Source of the DNA: Methylococcus sp. UBA6136
GTDB taxonomy: Bacteria; Pseudomonadota; Gammaproteobacteria; Methylococcales; Methylococcaceae
Reading direction: 5' to 3'
Assembly: GCA_002423305.1 (NCBI GenBank)
Contig: DIVI01000237.1
Location: forward strand, 1-34,297
Length of the DNA stretch: 34,297 nucleotides
Shown: positions 16,544 through 24,375 of the stretch, one piece after another
Layout of the letters: each line of letters starts with the position of its first letter
Position numbering within the stretch: the first letter of the stretch is position 1
The notes under the pieces: model-generated
What the model was told of the DNA's origin: nothing
Seen by the model: the letters and a program-made list of their open reading frames with translations, nothing else
Database searches by the model: none
Made by a program: the position numbers and the translations under genes

Positions 16544-17739
16544 GCCAGTGCCCGGACAGCATTCACCTGGCCCAACTTAATCATCGGCAATCGGGACATG
16601 CCCTCCAGCAGGCGATCCACCTGGTCTTCGGTATGCATCGATGTGACAGTGATTCGCAAGCGGGCGGTCCCATCGGGAACCGTGGGTGGCCGGATGGCGC
16701 TCACCCAAAATCCAGAGGCACGCAGTTGATCACTGGCCTCGATGGCCGATCGGTTGTCACCGATCACCAGAGGCTGGATGGGTGAAGTTGAGTCCATGAG
16801 CTTCAAACCCAAATGCTCGGCACCCTGCCTGAATTGTCGAATTCTCGCCGCGAGCCGATCACGCCGCCAAGACTCTTCTTTCACCAAACGCAATGAGGCC
16901 CGGGTGGCTTCGGCAATGGCCGGAGGCAAAGCGGTCGTATAAATATAAGTACGAGCACGCTGAATCAGGTATTCGATCAAGTCATCGGAACCCGCCACAA
17001 ACGCCCCAAACGTGCCAAATGCCTTGCCCAGGGTACCTACCACAATCGGTACTTCATCCTGAGAATGGCCCGTCACCTCGAGAAGGCCACGGCCATTTTC
17101 CCCTAGAACCCCCAACCCATGGGCATCGTCAATCATCAGCCAGGCATCATGCTGCCTTGCCAGCACGGCCAGCTCGTCCACCGGCGCGAGATCGCCATCC
17201 ATACTGAAGACGCCATCGGTCGCAATCAGGGCTTGATCTGCCGATGTCCCGGAGAGCAGACCTTGAAGCCTGGCAGGCTCGGCATGTCCATACCGATGCA
17301 AACGGGCACCAGAAAGCCGCGCTCCGTCTAATAGGGAAGCATGATTCAAGCGGTCCTCAAATACCGCATCACCCCGGCCCAACAAAGCGGAAATAACGCC
17401 CATATTAGCCATATAGCCGGTAGAAAACAGTAGTGCCCGATCACGGTTCATAAAAGCCGCCAACTCTTCTTCCAGAGCTTGATGTGGACCGCCATGCCCA
17501 CAGACCAGATGGGCTGCGCCGGCCCCCACACCAAATACGGATGCCCCCCGCTGAAGTGCTGCAATCACCGCTGGATGGTTGGCCAAGCCCAGATAATCAT
17601 TGCTGCAGAAATTGACCAGCCAGCGGCCATCAACCAAGATTTCAGAGGCTTGGGGCGATTCCACCGTTCGCCGTTGGCGATACCGTCCCTGAAGGTCGAT
17701 ATCGTTCAGCCAACGCTTGAGAAAAAGAGGGCCGCGCAT
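16540..17739 (-). CDS. bioF: 8-amino-7-oxononanoate synthase
   Basis: PLP enzyme condensing pimeloyl-ACP with alanine to give KAPA. The PLP lysine is Lys239 in VVGTLGKAFGTFGAF; other family landmarks are NFCSNDYLGLANHP, FSTGYMANMG, DDAHGLGVLG and the His of RLNHASLLDGARLS. The 399 residues are slightly longer than E. coli's 384. ATG start at 17739. Second gene of the operon, 40 bases after bioB. Confidence 0.97.
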   Translation of the reverse strand: MRGPLFLKRWLNDIDLQGRYRQRRTVESPQASEILVDGRWLVNFCSNDYLGLANHPAVIAALQRGASVFGVGAGAAHLVCGHGGPHQALEEELAAFMNRDRALLFSTGYMANMGVISALLGRGDAVFEDRLNHASLLDGARLSGARLHRYGHAEPARLQGLLSGTSADQALIATDGVFSMDGDLAPVDELAVLARQHDAWLMIDDAHGLGVLGENGRGLLEVTGHSQDEVPIVVGTLGKAFGTFGAFVAGSDDLIEYLIQRARTYIYTTALPPAIAEATRASLRLVKEESWRRDRLAARIRQFRQGAEHLGLKLMDSTSPIQPLVIGDNRSAIEASDQLRASGFWVSAIRPPTVPDGTARLRITVTSMHTEDQVDRLLEGMSRLPMIKLGQVNAVRALA

Positions 17740-17779
17740 GACGGGAGCAGAAGGGCTAACTGGTTCGAGTCAAACCCCT

Positions 17780-18796
17780 TCAGGCATTGGCATAGAACCC
17801 GGACATCCGGAGCCCGAGCCGATGTAATAATCGCTTGTCTTCATCCGCCACGGGATTATCGGTGGTCAGCAACCGTTCGCCGTAAAAGATGGAATTGGCA
17901 CCGGCCAGAAAACACAATGCTTGCATTTCATCACTCATATCCGTGCGCCCCGCCGAAAGTCGAACTCGAGAACAAGGCATCATGATGCGTGCTGCCGCAA
18001 TGGTCCTGACAAACTCAAACGGATCCAGCGGGGCAGCATCAGCCAGCGGAGTCCCTTCCACCTGAACCAGCCGATTGATTGGCACACTTTCGGGATGGTT
18101 TGGCAAATTGGCGAGCTGGACCAGCAAACCCGCCCGGTCATCATCGTCCTCACCCATACCCACAATACCGCCGCAGCAGACATTCAGCCCGGCTTTGCGC
18201 ACCCGCTCCAGCGTATCCAGACGATCCTGATAGGTGCGGGTCGTGATGATTTCGGAGTAATAAGCCTCCGAGGTATCCAGATTGTGGTTGTAGTAATCAA
18301 GCCCTGCCTCCTTCAGTCGGTGGGTCTGGCTGTCAGTCAGCATTCCCAGCGTCACACAGGTTTCCATGCCCAGGGACTTGACACCCTCAACCATGGAGCA
18401 AACACGCTCGATATCCCGATCATTAGGACTCCGCCAGGCAGCGCCCATGCAGAAGCGCCCCGCGCCCTGCAACTTGGCCTGACGGGCCGCTTCCAGCACA
18501 TCCTCTATCGGCAGCAGACTTTCCTTACCAAGCCCGGTGTCATAATGGGCGCTCTGGGGACAGTAGGCGCAGTCCTCGGAGCAGGATCCGGTCTTGATGC
18601 TCAACAGACTGGAAACCTGCACCTCGTTTGGATCGAAATGTTCACGATGGATGGATTGCGCCAGAAAGATCAGGTCATTGAACGGCAGTCTGAAAAATTG
18701 ACGGGCTTCTTCCAGCGTCCAGTCATGGCGAACAATGCCGGCCATCGCCACCGCCGAGATAGTGTGACGACCTGATGAAACTTCTTGAGCGGACAT
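17780..18796 (-). CDS. bioB: biotin synthase
   Basis: Radical-SAM enzyme inserting sulfur into dethiobiotin. The 4Fe-4S cluster motif CSEDCAYC has Cys72, 76 and 79. The auxiliary cluster region includes RFCMGAAWR, ETCVTLGML and NVCCGGIVGMGE. The C-terminal SRVRLSAGR supplies the arginine ligand. 338 residues from ATG 18796, which has CGGAG upstream. First gene of bioBFHCD. Its start lies 11 bases from the likely comF start on the other strand, so its promoter must be inside comF, where a BirA-like operator is seen. Confidence 0.97.
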   Translation of the reverse strand: MSAQEVSSGRHTISAVAMAGIVRHDWTLEEARQFFRLPFNDLIFLAQSIHREHFDPNEVQVSSLLSIKTGSCSEDCAYCPQSAHYDTGLGKESLLPIEDVLEAARQAKLQGAGRFCMGAAWRSPNDRDIERVCSMVEGVKSLGMETCVTLGMLTDSQTHRLKEAGLDYYNHNLDTSEAYYSEIITTRTYQDRLDTLERVRKAGLNVCCGGIVGMGEDDDDRAGLLVQLANLPNHPESVPINRLVQVEGTPLADAAPLDPFEFVRTIAAARIMMPCSRVRLSAGRTDMSDEMQALCFLAGANSIFYGERLLTTDNPVADEDKRLLHRLGLRMSGFYANA

Positions 18797-18807
18797 TCGG
18801 AGACTCC

Positions 18808-19572
18808 GTGAAAATAAAGCGGTCCTGGCATGAATGGACGGAACATATCCGTCAACCCAAAAACCAAGAGCAGGTTTACAGCTGGTCGCGGATTATACAG
18901 AACCTGGTATTTCCTCCCACTTGCCTGCTGTGCGGCGACCAGGGCGAGGAAAAACTTGATTTATGCCGAAACTGCAGAGAGACACTGCCTTATCTGGGCA
19001 ACACCTGCAGGACTTGCGGCCTCCCGCTCACCCAGAGCGACCTTCCCTTGTGCGGGACCTGCCTCAAGGAGCCACCGCCATTTGACCGGATGATCTGTGC
19101 CTTTCGGTACGAGGAGCCCATCCGTCACCTCATCCAGTCCCTCAAATTTAGATCCCGTCATGCCAACGCCCGACTGCTTGGAACCTTGCTGGCGGAAAGC
19201 TTCGACACCGCCCCGGCATTGCCAGAGGTCGTCATTCCCGTGCCATTGCACCCTTTTCGCTACCGAGAAAGGCGCTTTAACCAGGCCTTGGAAATTGCCC
19301 GAGTGGTCTCGAGCCAACTGAGCATTCGGCTGGACTACGCCACCTGTCACCGGATACGACCCACAAACGCGCAAGCCCAGTTGCATGCCGAGGAGCGCAG
19401 AAAGAATATTCGCGAGGCTTTCGCCATCTCGTCACCTCTTGCCTACCGACATATTGCCCTGCTGGATGATGTCGTCACAACGGGCGCCACGGTCAGCGAG
19501 TTGGCCACCCAATTCCGGCAGGCCGGCGCCGCTCGGATAGACGTCTGGGCATGTGCCAGAGCCTTACCCTGA
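18808..19572 (+). CDS. comF: ComF/GntX-family phosphoribosyltransferase-like protein
   Basis: The protein has N-terminal zinc-ribbon cysteines (PTCLLCGDQ, LDLCRNCRE, CRTCGLPL, LCGTC) and a type I phosphoribosyltransferase fold with the PRPP loop IALLDDVVTTGATVSEL near the C-terminus. This is the ComF layout, linked to DNA uptake in competent bacteria and called GntX in enterics; the substrate is not established. The frame is open to ATG 18775, inside bioB, but GTG at 18808 has GGAG five bases upstream and gives 254 residues, closer to the family. Head to head with bioB. Confidence 0.88.
   Translation: MKIKRSWHEWTEHIRQPKNQEQVYSWSRIIQNLVFPPTCLLCGDQGEEKLDLCRNCRETLPYLGNTCRTCGLPLTQSDLPLCGTCLKEPPPFDRMICAFRYEEPIRHLIQSLKFRSRHANARLLGTLLAESFDTAPALPEVVIPVPLHPFRYRERRFNQALEIARVVSSQLSIRLDYATCHRIRPTNAQAQLHAEERRKNIREAFAISSPLAYRHIALLDDVVTTGATVSELATQFRQAGAARIDVWACARALP
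18849..18881 (-). promoter_or_regulatory. candidate BirA operator upstream of bioB
   Basis: On the plus strand CCGTCAACC, 15 bases, then GGTTTACAG. This matches the known BirA box (TTGTAAACC, N14-15, GGTTTACAA) at 8 of 9 right-half and 6 of 9 left-half positions with the correct spacer. It lies 53-85 bases upstream of the bioB ATG. A TTGACG hexamer on the minus strand (18850-18855) overlaps its left half and could be a -35 box, but the matching -10 is poor. Confidence 0.5.
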
Positions 19573-19598
19573 GGTGATGCAAAAACTTTTCGCTCCTG

Positions 19599-19604
19599 TA
19601 TATT
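19599..19604 (+). promoter_or_regulatory. possible -10 box upstream of the L,D-transpeptidase gene
   Basis: TATATT, preceded by CTG, in the 63-base gap between comF and the next gene and 31 bases before its ATG. The -35 region has no good match, so this is a weak call. Confidence 0.3.
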
Positions 19605-19635
19605 AGGTGCAACAGATCACTCAAGGAGTCACTTG

Positions 19636-20511
19636 ATGAATCAACTCAAATCCCACTTCAAAATCAGCCATAGCTCCCTGCAGTGGGTGATGACTGTGCT
19701 TGTCGCGGGCCTCGCTGCTACCTTCTCGAATGCGGCACCTGCTGGCGATTATTTCGAGACACCTGGACCGTGGGAGGATTTTCCCCGAACCCAGCCCACA
19801 CCGAAGTACGAGAGCGATGTCGCCGCGGACAACGGGTACACGTTTGGGGTCACCAAGGCGTTCAGCCCCTACAAGGATCCGGACATTTCAGAAACCGAAG
19901 GGCTGCCCAACCCACTGGAAAATCATGATTTCGACAGTTACAACCTGATCGTTGTTGTCAGCAAGAAAAGCGATCCATATTGGGGCAAGGCGCAGACCTT
20001 GCGAGTCTACAAAAGGGACATTGGCCTGCACTACTATTGGATGATCTCCTCCGGACAGAAAGGCTTTGAAACCGCTTCCGGCTACTTCCGACCCCAGGCA
20101 TTTTCATCGCGCCACTGGTCTGGCAAATACGATGCGCCCATGCTTTGGGCCGTGTTCTTCAACGGTGGCATGGCGCTGCATTCCTCCTTGGATCGACAGG
20201 CCATGCAGGAAATGGGTAACGCCGCCGCCTCCCACGGCTGCGTCCATGTCGAGGACTACCGCGCCGAGGAGTTGTTTCACCTGGTTGGCCACAGCGGTTT
20301 CGGCCCGGTGGATGTGATCGACCGGAATACGGGCCGCAAAACCGGCGGGAAGGCGCAGTCCTACAAGACACTCATTATCGTTGGCCCCACAGGCCACTGG
20401 GGACAAAAAGGCTCGGCGACAACGCGAGTCAGCACTATTGTGAAACCTGCCACCAGGCCAGCACAGACCAAAAGCAAAAAACCCGCAAAACCCGTTGCCC
20501 TGAAGAACTGA
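19636..20511 (+). CDS. L,D-transpeptidase (YkuD) family protein
   Basis: 291 residues with an N-terminal signal peptide ending near AALAATFSNAAPA-like sequence (hydrophobic about 16-34), so probably periplasmic. The catalytic YkuD motif is present: His in GMALHSSLD and, 17 residues on, SHGCVHVED with the nucleophile Cys. Enzymes of this fold cross-link peptidoglycan or attach lipoproteins to it. The usual motif has Arg after SHGC(I/V); here it is His. A basic Lys/Pro/Thr-rich tail may bind wall polymers. AAGGAG lies seven bases before ATG 19636. Whether it is an active transpeptidase is uncertain. Confidence 0.82.
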   Translation: MNQLKSHFKISHSSLQWVMTVLVAGLAATFSNAAPAGDYFETPGPWEDFPRTQPTPKYESDVAADNGYTFGVTKAFSPYKDPDISETEGLPNPLENHDFDSYNLIVVVSKKSDPYWGKAQTLRVYKRDIGLHYYWMISSGQKGFETASGYFRPQAFSSRHWSGKYDAPMLWAVFFNGGMALHSSLDRQAMQEMGNAAASHGCVHVEDYRAEELFHLVGHSGFGPVDVIDRNTGRKTGGKAQSYKTLIIVGPTGHWGQKGSATTRVSTIVKPATRPAQTKSKKPAKPVALKN

Positions 20512-20653
20512 ACGCCCACCTCCAATGCCTCACCTGCAAAGCATTAATTTGAAGGCACTCAAGCCTGATAGACGGGTTCCTTAACTCTCTTGGGGTGGAG
20601 AACCGCCAGGGATAACAAGATCTCGTCCAGCTTTTGTTGATCACCCGATTCCC

Positions 20654-21490
20654 ATGAAACCTAGCAAGACCGAAAAACCGCTTAGCTTTAGGCAAAGGCT
20701 CTTCATCATTATCTTCGAGGCCGACACACGTTCAGGCCGATTCTTCGACCAACTGTTGATCCTCGCCATTCTGGTTTCGCTGGTAGTCATCATGCTTGAC
20801 AGCGTGGAGGAAGTTGCAAAGCAACACACGGCGTTTTTTTCCGGGCTTGAGTGGTTTTTTACCGTCCTATTCAGCCTGGAGTACATTGCGAGACTGTATG
20901 CCGCGAAACGGCGCTGGCGATATGCCCTGAGTTTTTATGGCATCGTTGATTTGCTGGCGATTCTACCCACCTACATGGCGCTGGTCTTTCCGGAGCTCAA
21001 TGCGCTCATGGCCGTGAGGACGCTGCGTTTGCTCAGGGTATTCAGGGTCTTCAAGCTGACGGAATACCTCTCCGAGGTGACGATTCTAGCAGGGGCGCTC
21101 AGTGCCAGCCGCCGCAAGATCATGGTCTTCCTGACAGTGGTGTTGATGGTCGTCATGGTCATGGGCACCATCATGTATGTGATCGAAGGACCCGAAAATG
21201 GATTTACCAGCATCCCCGTGTCCATCTATTGGGCCATCACCACGATGACTACGGTGGGGTTTGGCGATATCGCACCCAAAACCGACTTGGGGCGCTTCAT
21301 TTCGTCGATCATGATGCTGATGGGCTGGGGTACTTTGGCGGTGCCGACCGGTATTGTTACCGCTGAAATGGCATTTCATCGGGAGACCAAATCCACGACA
21401 CGCGTCTGCGGGGAATGCATGACCAAGGGCCCGAGCGCCAGCGACAACTACTGCCGTCAATGCGGAGCCCGCCTTTCTGCGCATATTTGA
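20654..21490 (+). CDS. voltage-gated potassium channel-like protein with C-terminal zinc ribbon
   Basis: 278-residue ion channel of the six-helix type. S1-S3 lie at about 33-115; the S4 voltage sensor RTLRLLRVFRVFKL has arginines every third residue; S5 is KIMVFLTVVLMVVMVMG. The pore carries the potassium filter TTVGFGD (near 197-203), then S6. The C-terminus has two cysteine pairs, CGEC and CRQC, spaced as a small zinc ribbon instead of the RCK domain common in bacterial channels. No clear Shine-Dalgarno precedes ATG 20654. It stands alone, convergent with xthA. Confidence 0.88.
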   Translation: MKPSKTEKPLSFRQRLFIIIFEADTRSGRFFDQLLILAILVSLVVIMLDSVEEVAKQHTAFFSGLEWFFTVLFSLEYIARLYAAKRRWRYALSFYGIVDLLAILPTYMALVFPELNALMAVRTLRLLRVFRVFKLTEYLSEVTILAGALSASRRKIMVFLTVVLMVVMVMGTIMYVIEGPENGFTSIPVSIYWAITTMTTVGFGDIAPKTDLGRFISSIMMLMGWGTLAVPTGIVTAEMAFHRETKSTTRVCGECMTKGPSASDNYCRQCGARLSAHI

Positions 21491-21539
21491 AGATAGAGTG
21501 ACCTAAGAGAGGGTAAGGACACGCCAGTTTGCACCCGTC

Positions 21540-22304
21540 TTATACAAACTCCGCCAGTACCGGCGCATGATCAGAGGGCCGCTCAAGACCGCGCGGCTCC
21601 ACATCAATACGGCATGCGCGACAAGATTCCACCAGTTGCGAGCTGATCAGAATATGATCGATACGCAGACCAAGATGCCGACGAAATCCATTCATCCGGT
21701 AATCCCACCAGCTAAAGCTCTTCTCCGGCTGATCGAAACACCGGAAAGCATCCTTGAAACCCAGCGCCAGCCACTCCTGAAATGCTTGGCGCTCCGGCGT
21801 GCTGCACAGAATTTTCTCATTCCAGGCCATTGGATCATGCACATCACGGTCCTCTGGTGCGATATTGAAGTCACCCATTACCACCAAACGGGGATGACGT
21901 AAGAGTTCCAGCTTGAGCCAGGAATGAACGTGACCCAGCCAATCGAGCTTGTAAGCATACTTATCAGAGCCCACCTCACTGCCGTTCGGCACATAAAGGT
22001 CAACCACACGCCAGCCATTCACGGTTGCGGCCAAAATTCGCCGCTGAGGATCAACCAGACCGGGCAGATCAGTGATCACGTCGGCGGCAGACGTCCGGCT
22101 CAGGATGGCCACACCGTTATAGGTCTTCTGCCCACTATAAACTGCCTGATAACCCGCCGTCTCCAGCTCCTTCTGCGGAAAGTTAGCGTCCTCCGTCTTG
22201 GTTTCCTGCAAGGCGAGCACATCGGGTTGCTCCCGCTTCAGCCAATCAAGGACATGTGGCAGCCGAACACGCAGAGAGTTGACATTCCAGGTCGCGATTT
22301 TCAT
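21540..22304 (-). CDS. xthA: exodeoxyribonuclease III
   Basis: AP endonuclease and 3'-5' exonuclease in base-excision repair. 254 residues of the exonuclease-endonuclease-phosphatase fold: MKIATWNVNSLRVRL, metal-binding Glu in LALQETK, VDLYVPNGSEVGSDKY, MGDFNIAPEDRDVHDP, the FSWWDYR loop, LRIDHIL and the catalytic His in PSDHAPVLAEF. Start ATG at 22304 lies 2 bases after the stop of the upstream unknown gene, so they are probably co-transcribed. Confidence 0.96.
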   Translation of the reverse strand: MKIATWNVNSLRVRLPHVLDWLKREQPDVLALQETKTEDANFPQKELETAGYQAVYSGQKTYNGVAILSRTSAADVITDLPGLVDPQRRILAATVNGWRVVDLYVPNGSEVGSDKYAYKLDWLGHVHSWLKLELLRHPRLVVMGDFNIAPEDRDVHDPMAWNEKILCSTPERQAFQEWLALGFKDAFRCFDQPEKSFSWWDYRMNGFRRHLGLRIDHILISSQLVESCRACRIDVEPRGLERPSDHAPVLAEFV

Positions 22305-22306
22305 CC

Positions 22307-23080
22307 TTAAGGCCTGGGGCTAACAAGAGTAGGCGGCAAGGCTCCGATGAATTTCAGATTGCCTTCCTGCAAGGTCACGGTCTGAACGGAATAGCCGCTC
22401 TTGCCACTCAGATCGGCATGAATGCCGCCCTTGGTGATTCTCTCAAGCTGTTCCGCCGGAACATTGAATCCCCCAACCTGAAGGCTATCAATCCTGGCAT
22501 TCAACTGAGCGTCCGCGACACCGCCATTGGCCTTGATATGTATGGGGATATTGTCTCCCAGCGCCTTGACCCAGCGACCCACACCTTCAATATCCTTGGA
22601 ACGAACGCCAATATTCTGGAGAAAACCGTCCAGCTGGGAGGTATCGAGAGCCCCGGAAATTTCGGCTGATCCCGGCCCCAGCTTGACCTGAACCTGGCGC
22701 AAGGGCAGCAAGTTGGCGCCCAACTGGTTGATGACCGCCGACAGTTCCTCTTGAGAAACCGACAGGTCAAGCGGCCTGGGAGGTGCGGCTACGGGCGGAG
22801 GAACCGAAGCCGCACCTCCCGATTGGGTAGGAGGCGCAGAGGGCGTCGGCGGAGATACGGCAATACCAGATTTGGCCTCAAAGCTTTTCAGGTCAGTAGC
22901 CGCGTATTTCACTCCCAGATTTTGCGGCGCACGGGGCACTACAAGATTGGAAACGGCCGGCAGAAAACCCATCCAGCCCAGAAGCAGAATCCAGGGCAAG
23001 ACCATCAGCGCCGCAAAGAGCACCAGCCATTTGAGGTCGCTGACCGTCTTTTTTCCTTCAGCCATGGCTACATCATTCAT
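22307..23080 (-). CDS. unrecognised membrane-anchored protein
   Basis: I do not recognise this 257-residue protein. It has a short N-terminal cytoplasmic stretch, one strong hydrophobic helix (about 17-40, WLVLFAALMVLPWILLLGWM), a Pro/Ser/Ala-rich linker (about 75-105) and a C-terminal domain rich in alternating hydrophobic residues. That layout suggests a beta-rich periplasmic domain anchored in the inner membrane. No cysteines or catalytic motifs stand out. It lies 18 bases after the lpxD homologue and 2 bases before xthA, so the three may be one operon. A role near the envelope or lipid A is possible by context only. No clear Shine-Dalgarno; ATG at 23080 or 23065. Confidence 0.75.
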   Translation of the reverse strand: MNDVAMAEGKKTVSDLKWLVLFAALMVLPWILLLGWMGFLPAVSNLVVPRAPQNLGVKYAATDLKSFEAKSGIAVSPPTPSAPPTQSGGAASVPPPVAAPPRPLDLSVSQEELSAVINQLGANLLPLRQVQVKLGPGSAEISGALDTSQLDGFLQNIGVRSKDIEGVGRWVKALGDNIPIHIKANGGVADAQLNARIDSLQVGGFNVPAEQLERITKGGIHADLSGKSGYSVQTVTLQEGNLKFIGALPPTLVSPRP

Positions 23081-23098
23081 ATCAAGATTGTTTCGAAC

Positions 23099-24172
23099 TC
23101 ATCCATCGTTGCGGCTAACCGCCAATTCGGCCAGCGCCTTCTCCAGACGCTTGAGTCGGGTCCACATCTCGTTCAGCTTAGGAATAACAGCCATATTCTT
23201 GAGGTATTGCTGCAAGGGCTGAACTGGGCCGCCCGCATACATGCCGGGGGTTTTGATGCTGTTATTCAGTCCCGCCCGATGCAGCAGTACCGTGTCATCG
23301 GGCACCGTCACATGATCCAGCGTGCCGGTTTGCCCGGAGGCAATAACTCGCTTGCCGAATTTCGTGGAGCCGGAAAGCCCGGTATGGGCGCAGAGGATAC
23401 TGTCCTCACCGATCTCCACGTTATGTCCAAGGTGACACATGGCGTCGATCACGGCGCCCGAACGGACGATCGTTGCCCCGTACGTCCCGCGATCAATATT
23501 GGTATTGGCCCCAATCACCACGCGATCTTCTATGACTACCTTGCCGGTATGCGGGATCCGGTAGTTGCGGCGGCGCTCGTCCTGGGCAAAACCAAAACCC
23601 TCCGAGCCAATCACGCATCCCGCCTTGAGAATCACATCCGCCCCGATTTCGCAGCCGTAACCGATCACGCAGCCAGGGTGCAACACCGAACCGGCACCGA
23701 TCACGGCCCCTTTTTCGACCACAACATTGGCCATGAACACGACCCGCGCACCCAGGGTGACGCCCGCACCGATCACCACGCCCGGCCCGACCAGCACGTC
23801 CTCGGGCAGCATGACGCTGTCGTGGACCACCGCCGACGGGTGAATCCTGGGCCACTCCGTATCGCGAACATTCCGGTCCGCATAGGTCTGCTTCAAGATC
23901 GCCATGGCCAACCGTACATTCGGCGCAATCAGCACGGCGAGACCCGGAAGGTCCGACAATTCGGTCGCCAATGCCTCTGTCGTGACAATACCGGCGGGGC
24001 CTTGGGTCCGAACCCGGTCCAGATATTTGGCGTGATCGACAAAAACCAGATCTCCTGACTGACACTCTTCAATAGGCGACAGGCCTGAAATCAAAGAATC
24101 GGGGCCCTGGCAGCGGGTGAGCAGACCCTGAGGGCTGAATCGATCAACTATTTGGGAGACACGGACATGCAT
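23099..24172 (-). CDS. lpxD: UDP-3-O-acyl-glucosamine N-acyltransferase (LpxD family)
   Basis: Left-handed beta-helix acyltransferase adding the N-linked hydroxyacyl chain of lipid A. 357 residues: an N-terminal uridine-binding domain (about 1-100), hexapeptide repeats (about 105-290), and a helical C-terminus. Signature segments are CVIGSEGFGFAQD, NTNIDRGTYG and LGHNVEIGED with probable catalytic His250. The frame is open to 24370, but ATG at 24172 (MHVRVSQIVDRF) matches the family start; no strong Shine-Dalgarno is seen. It is apart from the usual bamA-skp-lpxD-fabZ-lpxA cluster, so it may be a second copy with different chain specificity. Confidence 0.88.
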   Translation of the reverse strand: MHVRVSQIVDRFSPQGLLTRCQGPDSLISGLSPIEECQSGDLVFVDHAKYLDRVRTQGPAGIVTTEALATELSDLPGLAVLIAPNVRLAMAILKQTYADRNVRDTEWPRIHPSAVVHDSVMLPEDVLVGPGVVIGAGVTLGARVVFMANVVVEKGAVIGAGSVLHPGCVIGYGCEIGADVILKAGCVIGSEGFGFAQDERRRNYRIPHTGKVVIEDRVVIGANTNIDRGTYGATIVRSGAVIDAMCHLGHNVEIGEDSILCAHTGLSGSTKFGKRVIASGQTGTLDHVTVPDDTVLLHRAGLNNSIKTPGMYAGGPVQPLQQYLKNMAVIPKLNEMWTRLKRLEKALAELAVSRNDG

Positions 24173-24375
24173 ATCGTTCGATGACCAAGTTTGGATGTGT
24201 CCCCATAATATAGCTGAACCTCGGATGTAGCCGCTTGGGTAAGTGACCAATGCCGCTGAAACAACCTTCAGAAGCGAGTCCGGCGTCAATCGGAGTTTGG
24301 TGTAAACTTTGACGCAATGCCTATGATTTATCTCGTATGCGCTACCAAACAATTTAACCGACCGAACCATCTGCC

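Noticed and set aside
17921..18775. A 284-codon plus-strand frame across bioB
   Set aside because: It is a shadow of bioB with low-information, His- and Gln-rich sequence.
22751..24058. A 435-codon plus-strand frame
   Set aside because: It is fully antisense to the lpxD homologue and the unknown membrane gene, is rich in Arg and His as expected of a shadow frame, and has no Shine-Dalgarno.
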